Shown here piece by piece: positions 1-6,883 of a stretch of DNA of 9,902 nt. The stretch covers positions 1 to 9,902 of the forward strand of contig NZ_SLXE01000036.1 of the NCBI RefSeq assembly GCF_004341385.1, read 5' to 3'. Made by a program: the position numbers and the translations under genes. The notes beneath the pieces are model-generated. The model saw only the letters and a program-made list of their open reading frames with translations. It was not told where the DNA came from and did not search any database. How positions within the stretch are numbered: position 1 is the first letter of the stretch; the number at the start of each line of letters is the position of its first letter. The DNA comes from Uruburuella suis (GTDB lineage Bacteria > Pseudomonadota > Gammaproteobacteria > Burkholderiales > Neisseriaceae).

Positions 1-124
1 AAGGGCATTTTTTGTATTCAAAACCTTTGAATCCTTGAAATCCTTATAGCGTAAGACTTTCAGCAATTTTTAGCACCTTTTTTGTCCCTTATGCCCAAAT
101 CAATCATCGTTGCTCTGCAGATAA
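1..124. other. AT-rich left flank, no gene seen
   Basis: No open reading frame of useful length and no clear promoter is visible. There is a small AT hairpin at 16-32 (ATTCAAA, 3-base loop, TTTGAAT), but no T-run follows it in either direction, so I do not call it a terminator. The stretch lies beyond the dpp operon terminator and is probably the spacer before the next gene to the left. Confidence 0.5.
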
Positions 125-164
125 AATAAAGGCCGTCTGAAACTTTTTTCAGACGGCCTTTATT
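125..164 (-). terminator. DUS-pair terminator at the end of the dpp operon
   Basis: A perfect 18-bp stem (125-142 with 147-164) and a 4-base loop enclose two inverted copies of AGGCCGTCTGAA (130-141 and 148-159). Read on the minus strand, the stem ends in a T-rich run (TTTATTTTAT), as in a Rho-independent terminator. It starts 16 bases after the dppF stop codon. Inverted DUS pairs commonly double as terminators in Neisseria. Confidence 0.9.
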
Positions 165-179
165 GTAAATCCACGCCGC

Positions 180-1151
180 TCAGGCGGCGATTTCTTCCAA
201 ACGCAGGCAAGCCACCAGCCGGCCTTTCCATTCGCGCAAGGCCGGCTCTTCTTGTGCGCAACGTGTTGTGGCGTGCGGGCAGCGTTGGTGCAGGGCGCAG
301 CCGCTGGGCGGGTTGAGCGGGCTGGGCAATTCGCCCTTGAGCTGCAAATCGGTTTTGTGGCCGTTCACGCTGGGGGCGGCGGCCAAAAGTGCTTGGGTGT
401 AGGGGTGTTGCGGGGCGGTGAAAATCGCTTCTTTAGGGCCGTGCTCCACCGCGCGGCCGAGATACATCACCATCACATCATCGGCCACATGGCGCACCAC
501 GGAAAGATTGTGCGAAATAAACACATAAGCGGTGTGATATTGATCCTGCAAATCCATAAACAGATTCAACACCTGCGCCTGAATCGACACATCCAGCGCA
601 GAGGTGGGCTCGTCGGCCACCACGATTTTCGGGTTGAGCATCATGGCGCGGGCCAGCGCGATGCGTTGGCGTTGGCCGCCTGAAAACATATGCGGATAGC
701 GGCCGGCATGCTCGGGGCGCAGGCCGACCTGTCGCATCATGGCGTGCACTTTTTCCTGCTTTTCGGCTTTAGTAAGGCGGGTGTGGATGGTGAGCGGCTC
801 GGTGAGCTGATAGGCAATGGTTTGGCGCGGGTTGAGGCTGCCGTAGGGGTTTTGAAACACCATCTGGATTTCTGAGCGCAAGCTTTTCAATGCCCGTTTG
901 CCGAGCTTGGCGGTGGCGGCTTGGTTGATAAACAATTCACCTTCCGAGGGCGCTTCAATCAGCGTGAGCTGGCGCGCCAGCGTGGATTTGCCACAGCCCG
1001 ATTCGCCCACCACAGCCAGCGTTTTGCCGGCGGCCAGTTCAAACGACACGCCGTTGAGCGCTTTGACCACGGCACGGCCTTTGCCGATGCCGAGCGACAC
1101 GGGATAATGGCGGTGCAGATTATCAGCTTTCAATACAATGCTTTGGCTCAT
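180..1151 (-). CDS. dppF: Dipeptide ABC transporter ATP-binding protein DppF
   Basis: This is one of the two ATPases that power dipeptide import on the cytoplasmic face of the inner membrane, acting as a heterodimer with DppD. The 323-residue protein shows a complete nucleotide-binding domain: Walker A GESGCGKST (49-57), Q-loop Gln100, signature SGGQR (157-161), Walker B ending ADEP (179-182, catalytic Glu181) and switch His214. The C-terminal extension is the Opp/Dpp type, with Cys285, Cys291, Cys298 and Cys315 in the spacing known to hold an iron-sulfur cluster in some family members. The reading frame stays open upstream to 1229, but I chose the ATG at 1149-1151: the alignable protein begins there, GGAG lies at a normal distance, and the ATG overlaps the dppD stop by 4 bases (ATGA), a sign of translational coupling. 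E. coli DppF has 334 residues. DppF and OppF are alike in sequence; the operon and DppA decide the name. Confidence 0.93.
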   Translation of the reverse strand: MSQSIVLKADNLHRHYPVSLGIGKGRAVVKALNGVSFELAAGKTLAVVGESGCGKSTLARQLTLIEAPSEGELFINQAATAKLGKRALKSLRSEIQMVFQNPYGSLNPRQTIAYQLTEPLTIHTRLTKAEKQEKVHAMMRQVGLRPEHAGRYPHMFSGGQRQRIALARAMMLNPKIVVADEPTSALDVSIQAQVLNLFMDLQDQYHTAYVFISHNLSVVRHVADDVMVMYLGRAVEHGPKEAIFTAPQHPYTQALLAAAPSVNGHKTDLQLKGELPSPLNPPSGCALHQRCPHATTRCAQEEPALREWKGRLVACLRLEEIAA

Positions 1152-2143
1152 GCTGGGGCTCCGGAAATCGGGTGGGCGCTCAGGGCGGAATGAATGCAGC
1201 GCACATGGCCGTGGGCGCTCGGCTGCCACGGCGGCGGGGCATCACAGGCGGCCTCTTTATAGGGGCAGCGCGGTGCGAGCAGGCAGCCGGCGGGGCGGTC
1301 GTATTGGCCGGGCACCACGCCGGGCAGGCTGTGCAGGCGGCTTTGGCCGAGTGCCAATTCGGGAATGGCTTGCAGCAAGGCTTCGGTGTAGGGATGCGCG
1401 GGGGTTTGGAAAATGGCGGGCACGGTGCTGGTTTCCACCACTTGGCCGGCATACATCACCGCCACATCGCGCGCGTTTTCGGCCACCAGCCCCAAATCGT
1501 GGGTGATCAGCACCATGGCCATTTCTTTTTCGCGCTGCAGGCGGTGCAGCAAATCCATAATCTGCGCCTGCACGGTTACATCCAGGGCGGTGGTCGGCTC
1601 GTCTGCAATCAAAAGCTTGGGTTCGCAGGCGAGCGCCATGGCAATCATCACGCGCTGGCTCATGCCGCCTGAAAGCTGGTGCGGATACACATTGAGCCGG
1701 TTTTTGGCATCGGGAATTTCCACCAAATCCAGCAAGGCCAAAATGCGCTGCTTCGCCGCCGCGCCGCGCAGGCCGAGATGGGTTTTCAACACTTCGCCGA
1801 TCTGCATTTGCACGGTAAAGCTGGGGTTGAGGCTGGTCATGGCATCTTGGAAAATCATCGAAATGTCTTTGCCGATGATTTTGCGTTTATCGCGCGCAGA
1901 CAAGGTTTGCAGATTTTGCCCGTCAAACACGAGCTTATCGGCGCTGATGGCGGCCGAGTCGGGCAAAAGCCCCATCAAAGCCATCATGCTCACCGATTTG
2001 CCCGAGCCCGATTCGCCCACCACCGCCAGCACTTCGCCGGCATTTACCTTCAACGACACCCCATCCACCGCCCGAAAAGCGCGCGCGCCCGAACCGAATG
2101 TGACCGACAGATTTTCAATGCTTAATAAGGTTTGCTTTTCCAT
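1148..2143 (-). CDS. dppD: Dipeptide ABC transporter ATP-binding protein DppD
   Basis: This is the second ATPase of the dipeptide importer, partner of DppF. The 331-residue protein has Walker A GESGSGKS (43-50), Q-loop Gln99 in IFQD, the signature LSGGMSQR (157-164), Walker B LLIADEP (177-183, Glu182) and switch His215 in ITHD. After the ATPase core comes the Opp/Dpp C-terminal domain, with the HPYTEALL segment and four cysteines (287, 293, 300, 316) that could ligate a 4Fe-4S cluster. The start ATG (2141-2143) lies 1 base after the dppC stop, with an AGG-type ribosome site about 8 bases upstream. The stop overlaps the dppF start by 4 bases. All residues needed for ATP hydrolysis are present, so both halves of the ATPase pair look active. 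Confidence 0.93.
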   Translation of the reverse strand: MEKQTLLSIENLSVTFGSGARAFRAVDGVSLKVNAGEVLAVVGESGSGKSVSMMALMGLLPDSAAISADKLVFDGQNLQTLSARDKRKIIGKDISMIFQDAMTSLNPSFTVQMQIGEVLKTHLGLRGAAAKQRILALLDLVEIPDAKNRLNVYPHQLSGGMSQRVMIAMALACEPKLLIADEPTTALDVTVQAQIMDLLHRLQREKEMAMVLITHDLGLVAENARDVAVMYAGQVVETSTVPAIFQTPAHPYTEALLQAIPELALGQSRLHSLPGVVPGQYDRPAGCLLAPRCPYKEAACDAPPPWQPSAHGHVRCIHSALSAHPISGAPA

Positions 2144-2144
2144 A

Positions 2145-3044
2145 TCACGACACCTGTTTCAATTTGGGGTCGAGGGCATCGCGCAGGCCGTCGCCAGTGA
2201 GGTTGATGGAAAGTGCGGCCAAAAACACCGACAAGCCCGGCCAAATCGCCAGCCACACATTGCTCTGGATATATTGGCGCGCCGTGCCGAGCATGGCGCC
2301 CCATTCGGCATCGGGCGGCTGCACGCCGAAGCCGAGAAAGCCGATGGCACCGGCTTCGAGAATGGCGGTGGAAAAAATCATGGTGGCCTGCACAATCAGC
2401 GGCGCCATGCAGTTGGGCAGAATGGTCACAAACAAAAGCCGCAGCGTGCCCGCGCCCATCACTTTTGAGGCGGTGAAATAATCGCGTTGCAATTCCACCA
2501 TGGCGGTGGCGCGGGTGAGGCGGATAAACGGCGGCATACACACCAAGGCAATGGTGATGATGGTGTTGGTCATCGAGGGGCCGAGAATGGCGGCGATGAT
2601 GATAGCGAGCAACAGGCTGGGATACGACATCAAAATATCGTTAACCAGCATCACGCCTTTGCCCCACACTTTGGGCCAAAAAGCGGCGGAAAGGCCGAGA
2701 CTCACGCCGATCAACATCGAAAGCCCGGTGGCGCATAAGCCGATAAAAAGCGAATAGCGCGCGCCGTAGATCACGCGCGAGAGCGTGTCGCGCCCGGCAT
2801 CGTCGGTGCCCAGCGGAAAAGCGGCCTCTCCGCCGAGAAAAGCGGGCGGCAGCTGCTCTTTGCCGGTGAAAAGCTGATAAGGGTCGTGCGGCGCCAGCAG
2901 GGGCGCGAGCAGGGCGGAGATCACCATAATGATGAGCACGACCAGGCCGAGCACAGCGCCTTTGTTGCGGAAAAAAGTGGCGGCAAAAAGCTGCCATTGG
3001 CTAGGCGGCACGGGCGCGGTTTGCACGGCGGTTTGGGTGGTCAT
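2145..3044 (-). CDS. dppC: Dipeptide ABC transporter permease DppC
   Basis: This is an inner-membrane permease subunit that pairs with DppB to form the dipeptide channel. The 299 residues match the size of E. coli DppC (300). A short soluble N-terminus leads to a first membrane helix at about residues 30-50, then a periplasmic stretch containing LGTDDAGRDTLSR (78-90), typical of DppC/OppC. A cluster of membrane helices follows. The ATPase-contacting EAA loop is at about 187-210 (RDYFTASKVMGAG onward). The C-terminus GDGLRDALDPKLKQ (284-297) is nearly identical to the E. coli protein as I recall it. The ATG at 3042-3044 has AGGA 7 bases upstream. A 46-base gap holding one uptake sequence separates it from dppB, while dppD follows after a single base. 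Confidence 0.93.
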   Translation of the reverse strand: MTTQTAVQTAPVPPSQWQLFAATFFRNKGAVLGLVVLIIMVISALLAPLLAPHDPYQLFTGKEQLPPAFLGGEAAFPLGTDDAGRDTLSRVIYGARYSLFIGLCATGLSMLIGVSLGLSAAFWPKVWGKGVMLVNDILMSYPSLLLAIIIAAILGPSMTNTIITIALVCMPPFIRLTRATAMVELQRDYFTASKVMGAGTLRLLFVTILPNCMAPLIVQATMIFSTAILEAGAIGFLGFGVQPPDAEWGAMLGTARQYIQSNVWLAIWPGLSVFLAALSINLTGDGLRDALDPKLKQVS

Positions 3045-3079
3045 ATTGTGTTCCTGATGTTTTATTTCGGATGCGCTCT

Positions 3080-3091
3080 TTCAGACGGCCT
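3080..3091 (-). repeat. AG-dialect DNA uptake sequence between dppB and dppC
   Basis: This is a single perfect AGGCCGTCTGAA on the minus strand. Its first A is the last base of the dppB TAA stop codon. It has no inverted partner, so it should not terminate transcription. Neisseria use such sites to recognise related DNA for transformation through the pilin ComP. Confidence 0.95.
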
Positions 3092-4107
3092 TACGAAGCA
3101 TGGCGGATACGCGGATTAATCACGCCGTATAAAATATCCACCAACAGGCTCACCAGCATCAGCGCGGTGGCCACCAGCAAAATGCCGTTTTGCACAATCG
3201 GATAATCGCGGGTGAAAAAGCCGTCGAGCAGCCAGCTGCCCACGCCGGGCCAGCTGAAAATGGTTTCGGTGAGAATCGCACCGGCTAAAAGCGTGGCCGC
3301 CTGCAAGCCCACCACGGTCACCACTGTAATCAGCGCATTGCGCATCACATGCACCATAATCACGCGGCGCGGCGAGAGGCCTTTGGCGCGCGCGGTGCGC
3401 ACATAATCTTCGCCCAACACTTCCAAAATGGCCGAGCGCGTCATGCGCGCAATCATGGCCAGCGGAATGGTGGAAAGGGCAATCGAGGGCAGGATAAAGT
3501 GTTTCACCACATCCCAAAAAGCGCCGCTCTGGCCGGAAAAGAGTGAGCCGAGCAGCCACGAGCCGTAGAGCGGCTGCACATCGAGATATTGCGCCACTGA
3601 AATCACGCCCGACACCGGCAGCCAGCCCAAGTAATGGGCGAAAATGCCGGTGAGAATCGGCCCCAAAAGATAAATCGGCATCGAATAGCCGGCCAGCGCG
3701 CCCGACATCAGCGTGTAATCGAGCCAGGAGCCGCGCCGCAACGCGGCAATCACGCCCATGGTAATGCCCAAAATGCTGGCAATCAGAATGGCGCAAAAAG
3801 CCAGCTCCACGGTGGGCACGAAATGCTGGAAAAAATCTTGCAACACCGGCGTGCGCGTGCGGAACGATTCGCCGAAATTGCCTTGCAGAATATTGGTGAG
3901 GTAATGCCAGTATTGCACCGGCAAAGGCAGATCCAGCCCCAGCCGCTGCAAAGCTTGGGCGTGCATGGCCGGATCAACGGCTTTTTCGCCCATCATGATT
4001 TCCACCGCATCGCCCGGCACCAGCCGGATCAGGGTGAAAGTGGAGAGCGTGAGACCCAGATAAACCGGTATCAGAATCAAAACGCGGCGCAACACATAAA
4101 ACAGCAT
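3091..4107 (-). CDS. dppB: Dipeptide ABC transporter permease DppB
   Basis: This is the first permease subunit of the dipeptide importer. From the ATG at 4105-4107 it has 338 residues (E. coli DppB has 339) and begins MLFYVLRRVL, the usual form for this family. An N-terminal membrane helix (about 8-28) is followed by the periplasmic PGD and GNFGESF region, then a group of further hydrophobic helices. The EAA-type cytoplasmic loop is at about 231-255 (LGEDYVRTARAKGLSPRRV). The conserved ETIFSWPGVG is at 281-290 and the C-terminus ends NPRIRH. The frame can be extended upstream to a TTG at 4131. I reject that start because the ATG has GAG 8 bases upstream and matches the family N-terminus. It is separated from dppA by 104 bases holding a terminator-like hairpin and an uptake sequence. 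Confidence 0.94.
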   Translation of the reverse strand: MLFYVLRRVLILIPVYLGLTLSTFTLIRLVPGDAVEIMMGEKAVDPAMHAQALQRLGLDLPLPVQYWHYLTNILQGNFGESFRTRTPVLQDFFQHFVPTVELAFCAILIASILGITMGVIAALRRGSWLDYTLMSGALAGYSMPIYLLGPILTGIFAHYLGWLPVSGVISVAQYLDVQPLYGSWLLGSLFSGQSGAFWDVVKHFILPSIALSTIPLAMIARMTRSAILEVLGEDYVRTARAKGLSPRRVIMVHVMRNALITVVTVVGLQAATLLAGAILTETIFSWPGVGSWLLDGFFTRDYPIVQNGILLVATALMLVSLLVDILYGVINPRIRHAS

Positions 4108-4173
4108 GATAAACACTCTTGGTTTGGGCAACGATCAATGCTTGGGTGCAAGCGTGATGCCTGTAAAACAACA

Positions 4174-4197
4174 CCGCTCCGGCAGATGCCGGAGCGG
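4174..4197 (-). terminator. GC-rich hairpin between dppA and dppB, probable attenuator
   Basis: A perfect 10-bp stem, CCGCTCCGGC with GCCGGAGCGG, has the 4-base loop AGAT. On the minus strand it is followed by TGTTGTTTT, a short and impure T-run. It lies 15 bases after the dppA stop and about 65 bases before the dppB start, with no separate dppB promoter evident. I infer a leaky terminator, or a 3' stabiliser of the dppA message, that lowers permease and ATPase levels relative to the binding protein. This arrangement is common in binding-protein transporter operons. Confidence 0.7.
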
Positions 4198-4199
4198 CA

Positions 4200-4211
4200 T
4201 TCAGACGGCCT
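4200..4211 (-). repeat. AG-dialect DNA uptake sequence after dppA
   Basis: A single perfect AGGCCGTCTGAA on the minus strand directly abuts the dppA TAA stop and comes just before the attenuator hairpin. It has no inverted partner nearby. Confidence 0.95.
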
Positions 4212-5861
4212 TTATTCTACTTTCACGCCATCAAAGCGCACGGAGCCGAACGGGCTGATTTTGTAGTCTTTCACGTTCGGGGTGGTAAAGTGGGTTACCA
4301 CCGAGTGCGCCATGGTGGTCCACGGCAGTTGCTCTTTAAAGATTACTTGCGCGTCTTTATAGGCGGCGATGCGTTTTTCTTGATCGGTGGTTTGGCGTGC
4401 GCCTTCCACCAGTTTGTCAAAGTCTTTATTACACCAGCGCGAGTAGTTGTTGCTTTTCACCGCTTTGCAGCTTAACAGCGTGCCCAGCCAGTTGTCGGGG
4501 TCGCCGTTGTCGCCGGTCCAGCCCACCATAATCGCGTCCGGCTCGCCTTTTCGCGCACGCTTGAGGTATTCGCCCCATTCGTAAGTGACCAGCTTGGTTT
4601 TCACGCCGATTTTGGCCCAATCGGCCTGAATCATTTCGGCCATCAGCTTGGCGTTGGGGTTGTAGGGGCGCTGCACCGGCATATACCACAAGTTGATTTC
4701 GTAGTTTTCGGCACCGGCTTCTTTCAGCAATTCTTTGGCTTTCTCGATGTCGTAAGGCGCGTCTTTGAGGGCGTCGTTATAGCCCCATTGCAAGGGCGGC
4801 ATCGGATTAGTGGCCTTGATGCCCGCGCTTTGGTAAACGGCGTTGATGATGGCGTCTTTATTGATGGCCATATCCAAAGCTTGGCGTACTTTTAAGTCGC
4901 CCAGTTTGCCGCGCTCTACGTTGTAGCCCACATAGCCCACGTTAAAGCCGGGCTGGTCGATTACAGTTACTTTGCCCGATTTTTTCGCCGCTTCGATTTC
5001 GGCCGGCTTCGGATAAGCGGCTACGTTACACTCGCCTGCCTGTACTTTTTGCGCACGCACGGCTGAGTCTTTGGTAATCGCAAACACCAAGTTGTCGATA
5101 TGGATGTCGTCTTTATCCCAGTAATCCGGGTTTTTGGCGTAGCGGATTTGGGTGTCTTTTTGGTAAGACTTAAACACGAAGGGGCCGGTGCCCACCGGTT
5201 TGGTGTTGTAGTCGGCCGCTTTGTTTTCTTTCACCAGCTTATCGGCGTATTCAGCCGAGCCGATGTAGGCAAAGGGCATGGCGATGTTTAGCAGGAAGGG
5301 CGCTTCCACTTCTTTGAGCACCACTTTTACGGTGTGGTCGTCTACTTTTTCTACCGATTCAACCAAATCGGGCAAGCCCATGTTCACTGAGTAGGGGAAT
5401 TCGGCCGGGTAGGCTTTGTTGAAGTCGAAGTCTTTGTCGGTGATGCGTTTGAAGGTAAACACCACGTCGTCGGCGTTAAAGTCGCGCGTGGGGGTGAAAT
5501 AATCGGTGGCACCGAATTTCACGCCTTGGCGCAGGTGGAAGGTGTAGGTTTTGCCGTCGGGTGAAATATCCCAGCTTTCGGCCAGCGCGGGTTGGATTTC
5601 GGTTTCACCGCGTTTGAATTCAACCAAGCCGTTGTAGAGCGGATAAGAGCTGGCATCGAAATCGGTGTGGGCGGTGTATTGCGCGGGGTCGAAGCCGGCA
5701 GGGCTGCCTTCAGAGCAATAAATGAGCGCTTTGCCCCCCTCCTTGGCATTTTGTTGCGAAGTGCCGGCATCGGCGCTGTCGGTTTTGCTGCCGCCGCCGC
5801 ATGCGGCCAAGCCCAAAGTCAATGCAGCCAGGGCGGTCAGTTTGAAAAACGGTTGTTGCAT
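4212..5861 (-). CDS. dppA: Dipeptide-binding lipoprotein DppA
   Basis: This is the solute-binding protein (SBP family 5) that captures dipeptides in the periplasm and delivers them to DppBC. The 549-residue precursor has a lipoprotein signal peptide with lipobox LAAC (18-21), so the mature protein should begin at lipidated Cys21 followed by a Ser/Gly-rich tether. Residues 44-549 follow E. coli DppA closely from memory (YCSEGSP at 48-54; QRPYNPNA at 397-404; GWTGDNGDPDN at 447-457). The two residues that clamp the peptide termini in E. coli DppA (mature Arg355 and Asp408) correspond to Arg398 and Asp451. Four cysteines (49, 278, 465, 477) match the two disulfides of the E. coli protein. The ATG at 5859-5861 has AAGGAAG upstream. 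E. coli DppA is soluble, so the lipid anchor is a difference. As first gene of the operon it should be the most expressed. DppA is also a heme binder in E. coli; I cannot tell whether that applies here. Confidence 0.95.
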   Translation of the reverse strand: MQQPFFKLTALAALTLGLAACGGGSKTDSADAGTSQQNAKEGGKALIYCSEGSPAGFDPAQYTAHTDFDASSYPLYNGLVEFKRGETEIQPALAESWDISPDGKTYTFHLRQGVKFGATDYFTPTRDFNADDVVFTFKRITDKDFDFNKAYPAEFPYSVNMGLPDLVESVEKVDDHTVKVVLKEVEAPFLLNIAMPFAYIGSAEYADKLVKENKAADYNTKPVGTGPFVFKSYQKDTQIRYAKNPDYWDKDDIHIDNLVFAITKDSAVRAQKVQAGECNVAAYPKPAEIEAAKKSGKVTVIDQPGFNVGYVGYNVERGKLGDLKVRQALDMAINKDAIINAVYQSAGIKATNPMPPLQWGYNDALKDAPYDIEKAKELLKEAGAENYEINLWYMPVQRPYNPNAKLMAEMIQADWAKIGVKTKLVTYEWGEYLKRARKGEPDAIMVGWTGDNGDPDNWLGTLLSCKAVKSNNYSRWCNKDFDKLVEGARQTTDQEKRIAAYKDAQVIFKEQLPWTTMAHSVVTHFTTPNVKDYKISPFGSVRFDGVKVE

Positions 5862-5979
5862 GACGACTTCCTTTTCTTGATGGTGAGCAAAATCGGGCGC
5901 TGGGTTTGCGCGTATTGCATCGGCGGGCCAACATTGCTGCGTGTTGAAATGGGCGCAGCGCTGAAGGCTGCGTTGTTAC

Positions 5980-6007
5980 ATAATATACACTTCAATAAAA
6001 ATGTAAA
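5980..6007 (-). promoter_or_regulatory. Probable sigma70 promoter of the dpp operon
   Basis: On the minus strand, TTTACA (6002-6007) lies 16 bases before TATTAT (5980-5985). An overlapping alternative is TTGCTT with TATATT at 18 bases. Transcription would start near 5973, giving a leader of about 112 bases. The leader begins with a 6-bp hairpin (CGCAGC 5954-5959 with GCTGCG 5967-5972). The match is reasonable but was read by eye. Confidence 0.55.
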
Positions 6008-6170
6008 GCAAGGTGTGGCTGCGTAAATTGTGGTGTTTTGTTAATACTTGTTTTTTATAAAACAATAACTTGAATTCGATTTGATTGGAGAAATGTTTTC
6101 AATTTAATGAAATATCGCTTGCGTGGTGAAATGTAGTTATCCAACAAAATAAGCGATGTAAGTAGGTGAT
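6008..6170. other. AT-rich DNA upstream of the dpp promoter with small palindromes
   Basis: No gene is visible. The DNA is much richer in A and T than the flanking genes, as an UP element or regulator-binding region would be. It holds three inverted repeats: TTGTTTT-TTAT-AAAACAA (6048-6065), TTTCA with TGAAA (6097-6112), and ATCGCTT with AAGCGAT (6114-6120 and 6151-6157, spacer 30). No known operator consensus was recognised in them. Confidence 0.4.
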
Positions 6171-6216
6171 AAAACATTGAGGCCGTCTGAAACGTTTCAG
6201 ACGGCCTCAATGTTTT
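6171..6216 (-). terminator. Terminator of mscL: 46-bp perfect palindrome with two uptake sequences
   Basis: The left arm 6171-6193 and right arm 6194-6216 are exact reverse complements with no spacer. The core is an inverted pair of AGGCCGTCTGAA (6180-6191 and 6196-6207), extended outward by AAAACATTG and its complement. On the minus strand the hairpin ends in TGTTTTAT. It lies 12 bases after the mscL stop and separates mscL from the dpp promoter. Confidence 0.92.
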
Positions 6217-6228
6217 AAGCGTAAATGC

Positions 6229-6663
6229 TTATTTTTTCAGCGAATCACGGATTTCGCGCAGCAGCACCACTTCTTCACTCGGCTCGGCCGGTGCTTCTTC
6301 CACCGGGGTTTCGCGTTTGAGCTTGCTGATGGCTTTGATCACGGCAAAAATAGCGGCGGCAATAATCAGGAAGCTGATGATGGTGTTGATAAACACGCCC
6401 ACGTTGAGGGTAACGGCACCGGCGGCTTTGGCAGCGGCCAAAGAAGCATAGCCGGCTTCAGGCGCGGGCACGCCGTCTTTCAGGGTGATGAAGAGGTTGG
6501 AGAAATCCACACCGCCCAACAGCAAGCCGATGGGGGGCATGATCACATCGTCTACCAGCGATTTCACGATGCCGCTGAATGCAGTACCGATAACCATACC
6601 GACGGCCAAATCAATCACGTTGCCGCGCATGATGAAATCTTTAAATTCCTGTTTCAAAGACAT
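6229..6663 (-). CDS. mscL: Large-conductance mechanosensitive channel MscL
   Basis: This homopentameric inner-membrane channel opens under membrane tension and releases solutes during osmotic downshock. The 144 residues are in the usual range (E. coli MscL has 136). The N-terminal amphipathic helix MSLKQEFKDFIMRGNVIDLAV leads into the pore helix TM1 (about 15-45, with the Gly/Ala-rich GMVIGTAFSGIV). A periplasmic loop (about 46-85) contains DFSNLFITL, TM2 is at about 87-110 (VGVFINTIISFLIIAAAIF), and an acidic linker leads to the C-terminal helix (EEVVLLREIRDSL) of the cytoplasmic bundle. The ATG at 6661-6663 has AAGGAAA upstream. It appears monocistronic, with its own terminator and a perfect FNR-type palindrome 34 bases before the start codon. 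Confidence 0.96.
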   Translation of the reverse strand: MSLKQEFKDFIMRGNVIDLAVGMVIGTAFSGIVKSLVDDVIMPPIGLLLGGVDFSNLFITLKDGVPAPEAGYASLAAAKAAGAVTLNVGVFINTIISFLIIAAAIFAVIKAISKLKRETPVEEAPAEPSEEVVLLREIRDSLKK

Positions 6664-6697
6664 GATGTTTCCTTTTTGAAAAATGGGTTATAAAAAA

Positions 6698-6711
6698 TTG
6701 ATTTGAATCAA
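6698..6711. promoter_or_regulatory. FNR-type binding site upstream of mscL
   Basis: TTGAT-TTGA-ATCAA matches the FNR consensus TTGATnnnnATCAA at all ten defined positions. It lies 34 bases before the mscL start codon. Candidate -10 boxes on the minus strand are TATAAC (6687-6692) and TAAAAT (6731-6736). With either, the site would sit over or just downstream of the promoter rather than at the -41.5 activating position, which suggests repression under low oxygen. The site is seen; its use by FNR is inferred. Confidence 0.5.
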
Positions 6712-6825
6712 ATAAATGCAATTTGGGCAGATTTTACCCACTTTTTGGTAAGCAAAAGTATGCAATGGTTAAATTGTGTAGGTTTGACGCATGAGGAAAC
6801 GATTTGTTCCGCTCAGGCGTAAAAA

Positions 6826-6883
6826 AGGCCGTCTGAAAAAAGGCAAGATGTAAAAATGCTACACTTTTCTTTTCAGACGGCCT
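6826..6883 (-). terminator. Long-loop DUS-pair hairpin, terminator-like on the minus strand
   Basis: Inverted AGGCCGTCTGAA copies (6826-6837 and 6872-6883) extend to a 14-bp stem (6826-6839 with 6870-6883) around a 30-base loop. On the minus strand the stem is followed by TTTTT, giving the form of a terminator. On the plus strand no T-run follows. The loop is far longer than in the other three DUS pairs here. It may be a second terminator behind fabI, or the 3' end of a short transcript starting in the AT-rich DNA just upstream. Confidence 0.6.

Noticed and set aside
1152..1229. Upstream start for dppF adding 26 residues
   Set aside because: The added residues overlap dppD, do not look like an ABC ATPase N-terminus, and the ATG at 1149-1151 has both a GGAG site and the ATGA overlap.
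1413..2468. 351-codon open frame on the plus strand across dppD and dppC
   Set aside because: It is antisense to two clear transporter genes, crosses their boundary and has no family resemblance; it is a frame shadow.
4108..4131. Upstream TTG start for dppB adding eight residues
   Set aside because: The ATG at 4105-4107 has a better-placed ribosome site and gives the normal family N-terminus.
6787..6820. Imperfect hairpin (ACGC/GCGT and TGAG/CTCA) read as a terminator
   Set aside because: The stem is interrupted by mismatches and no T-run follows on either strand in the right direction.
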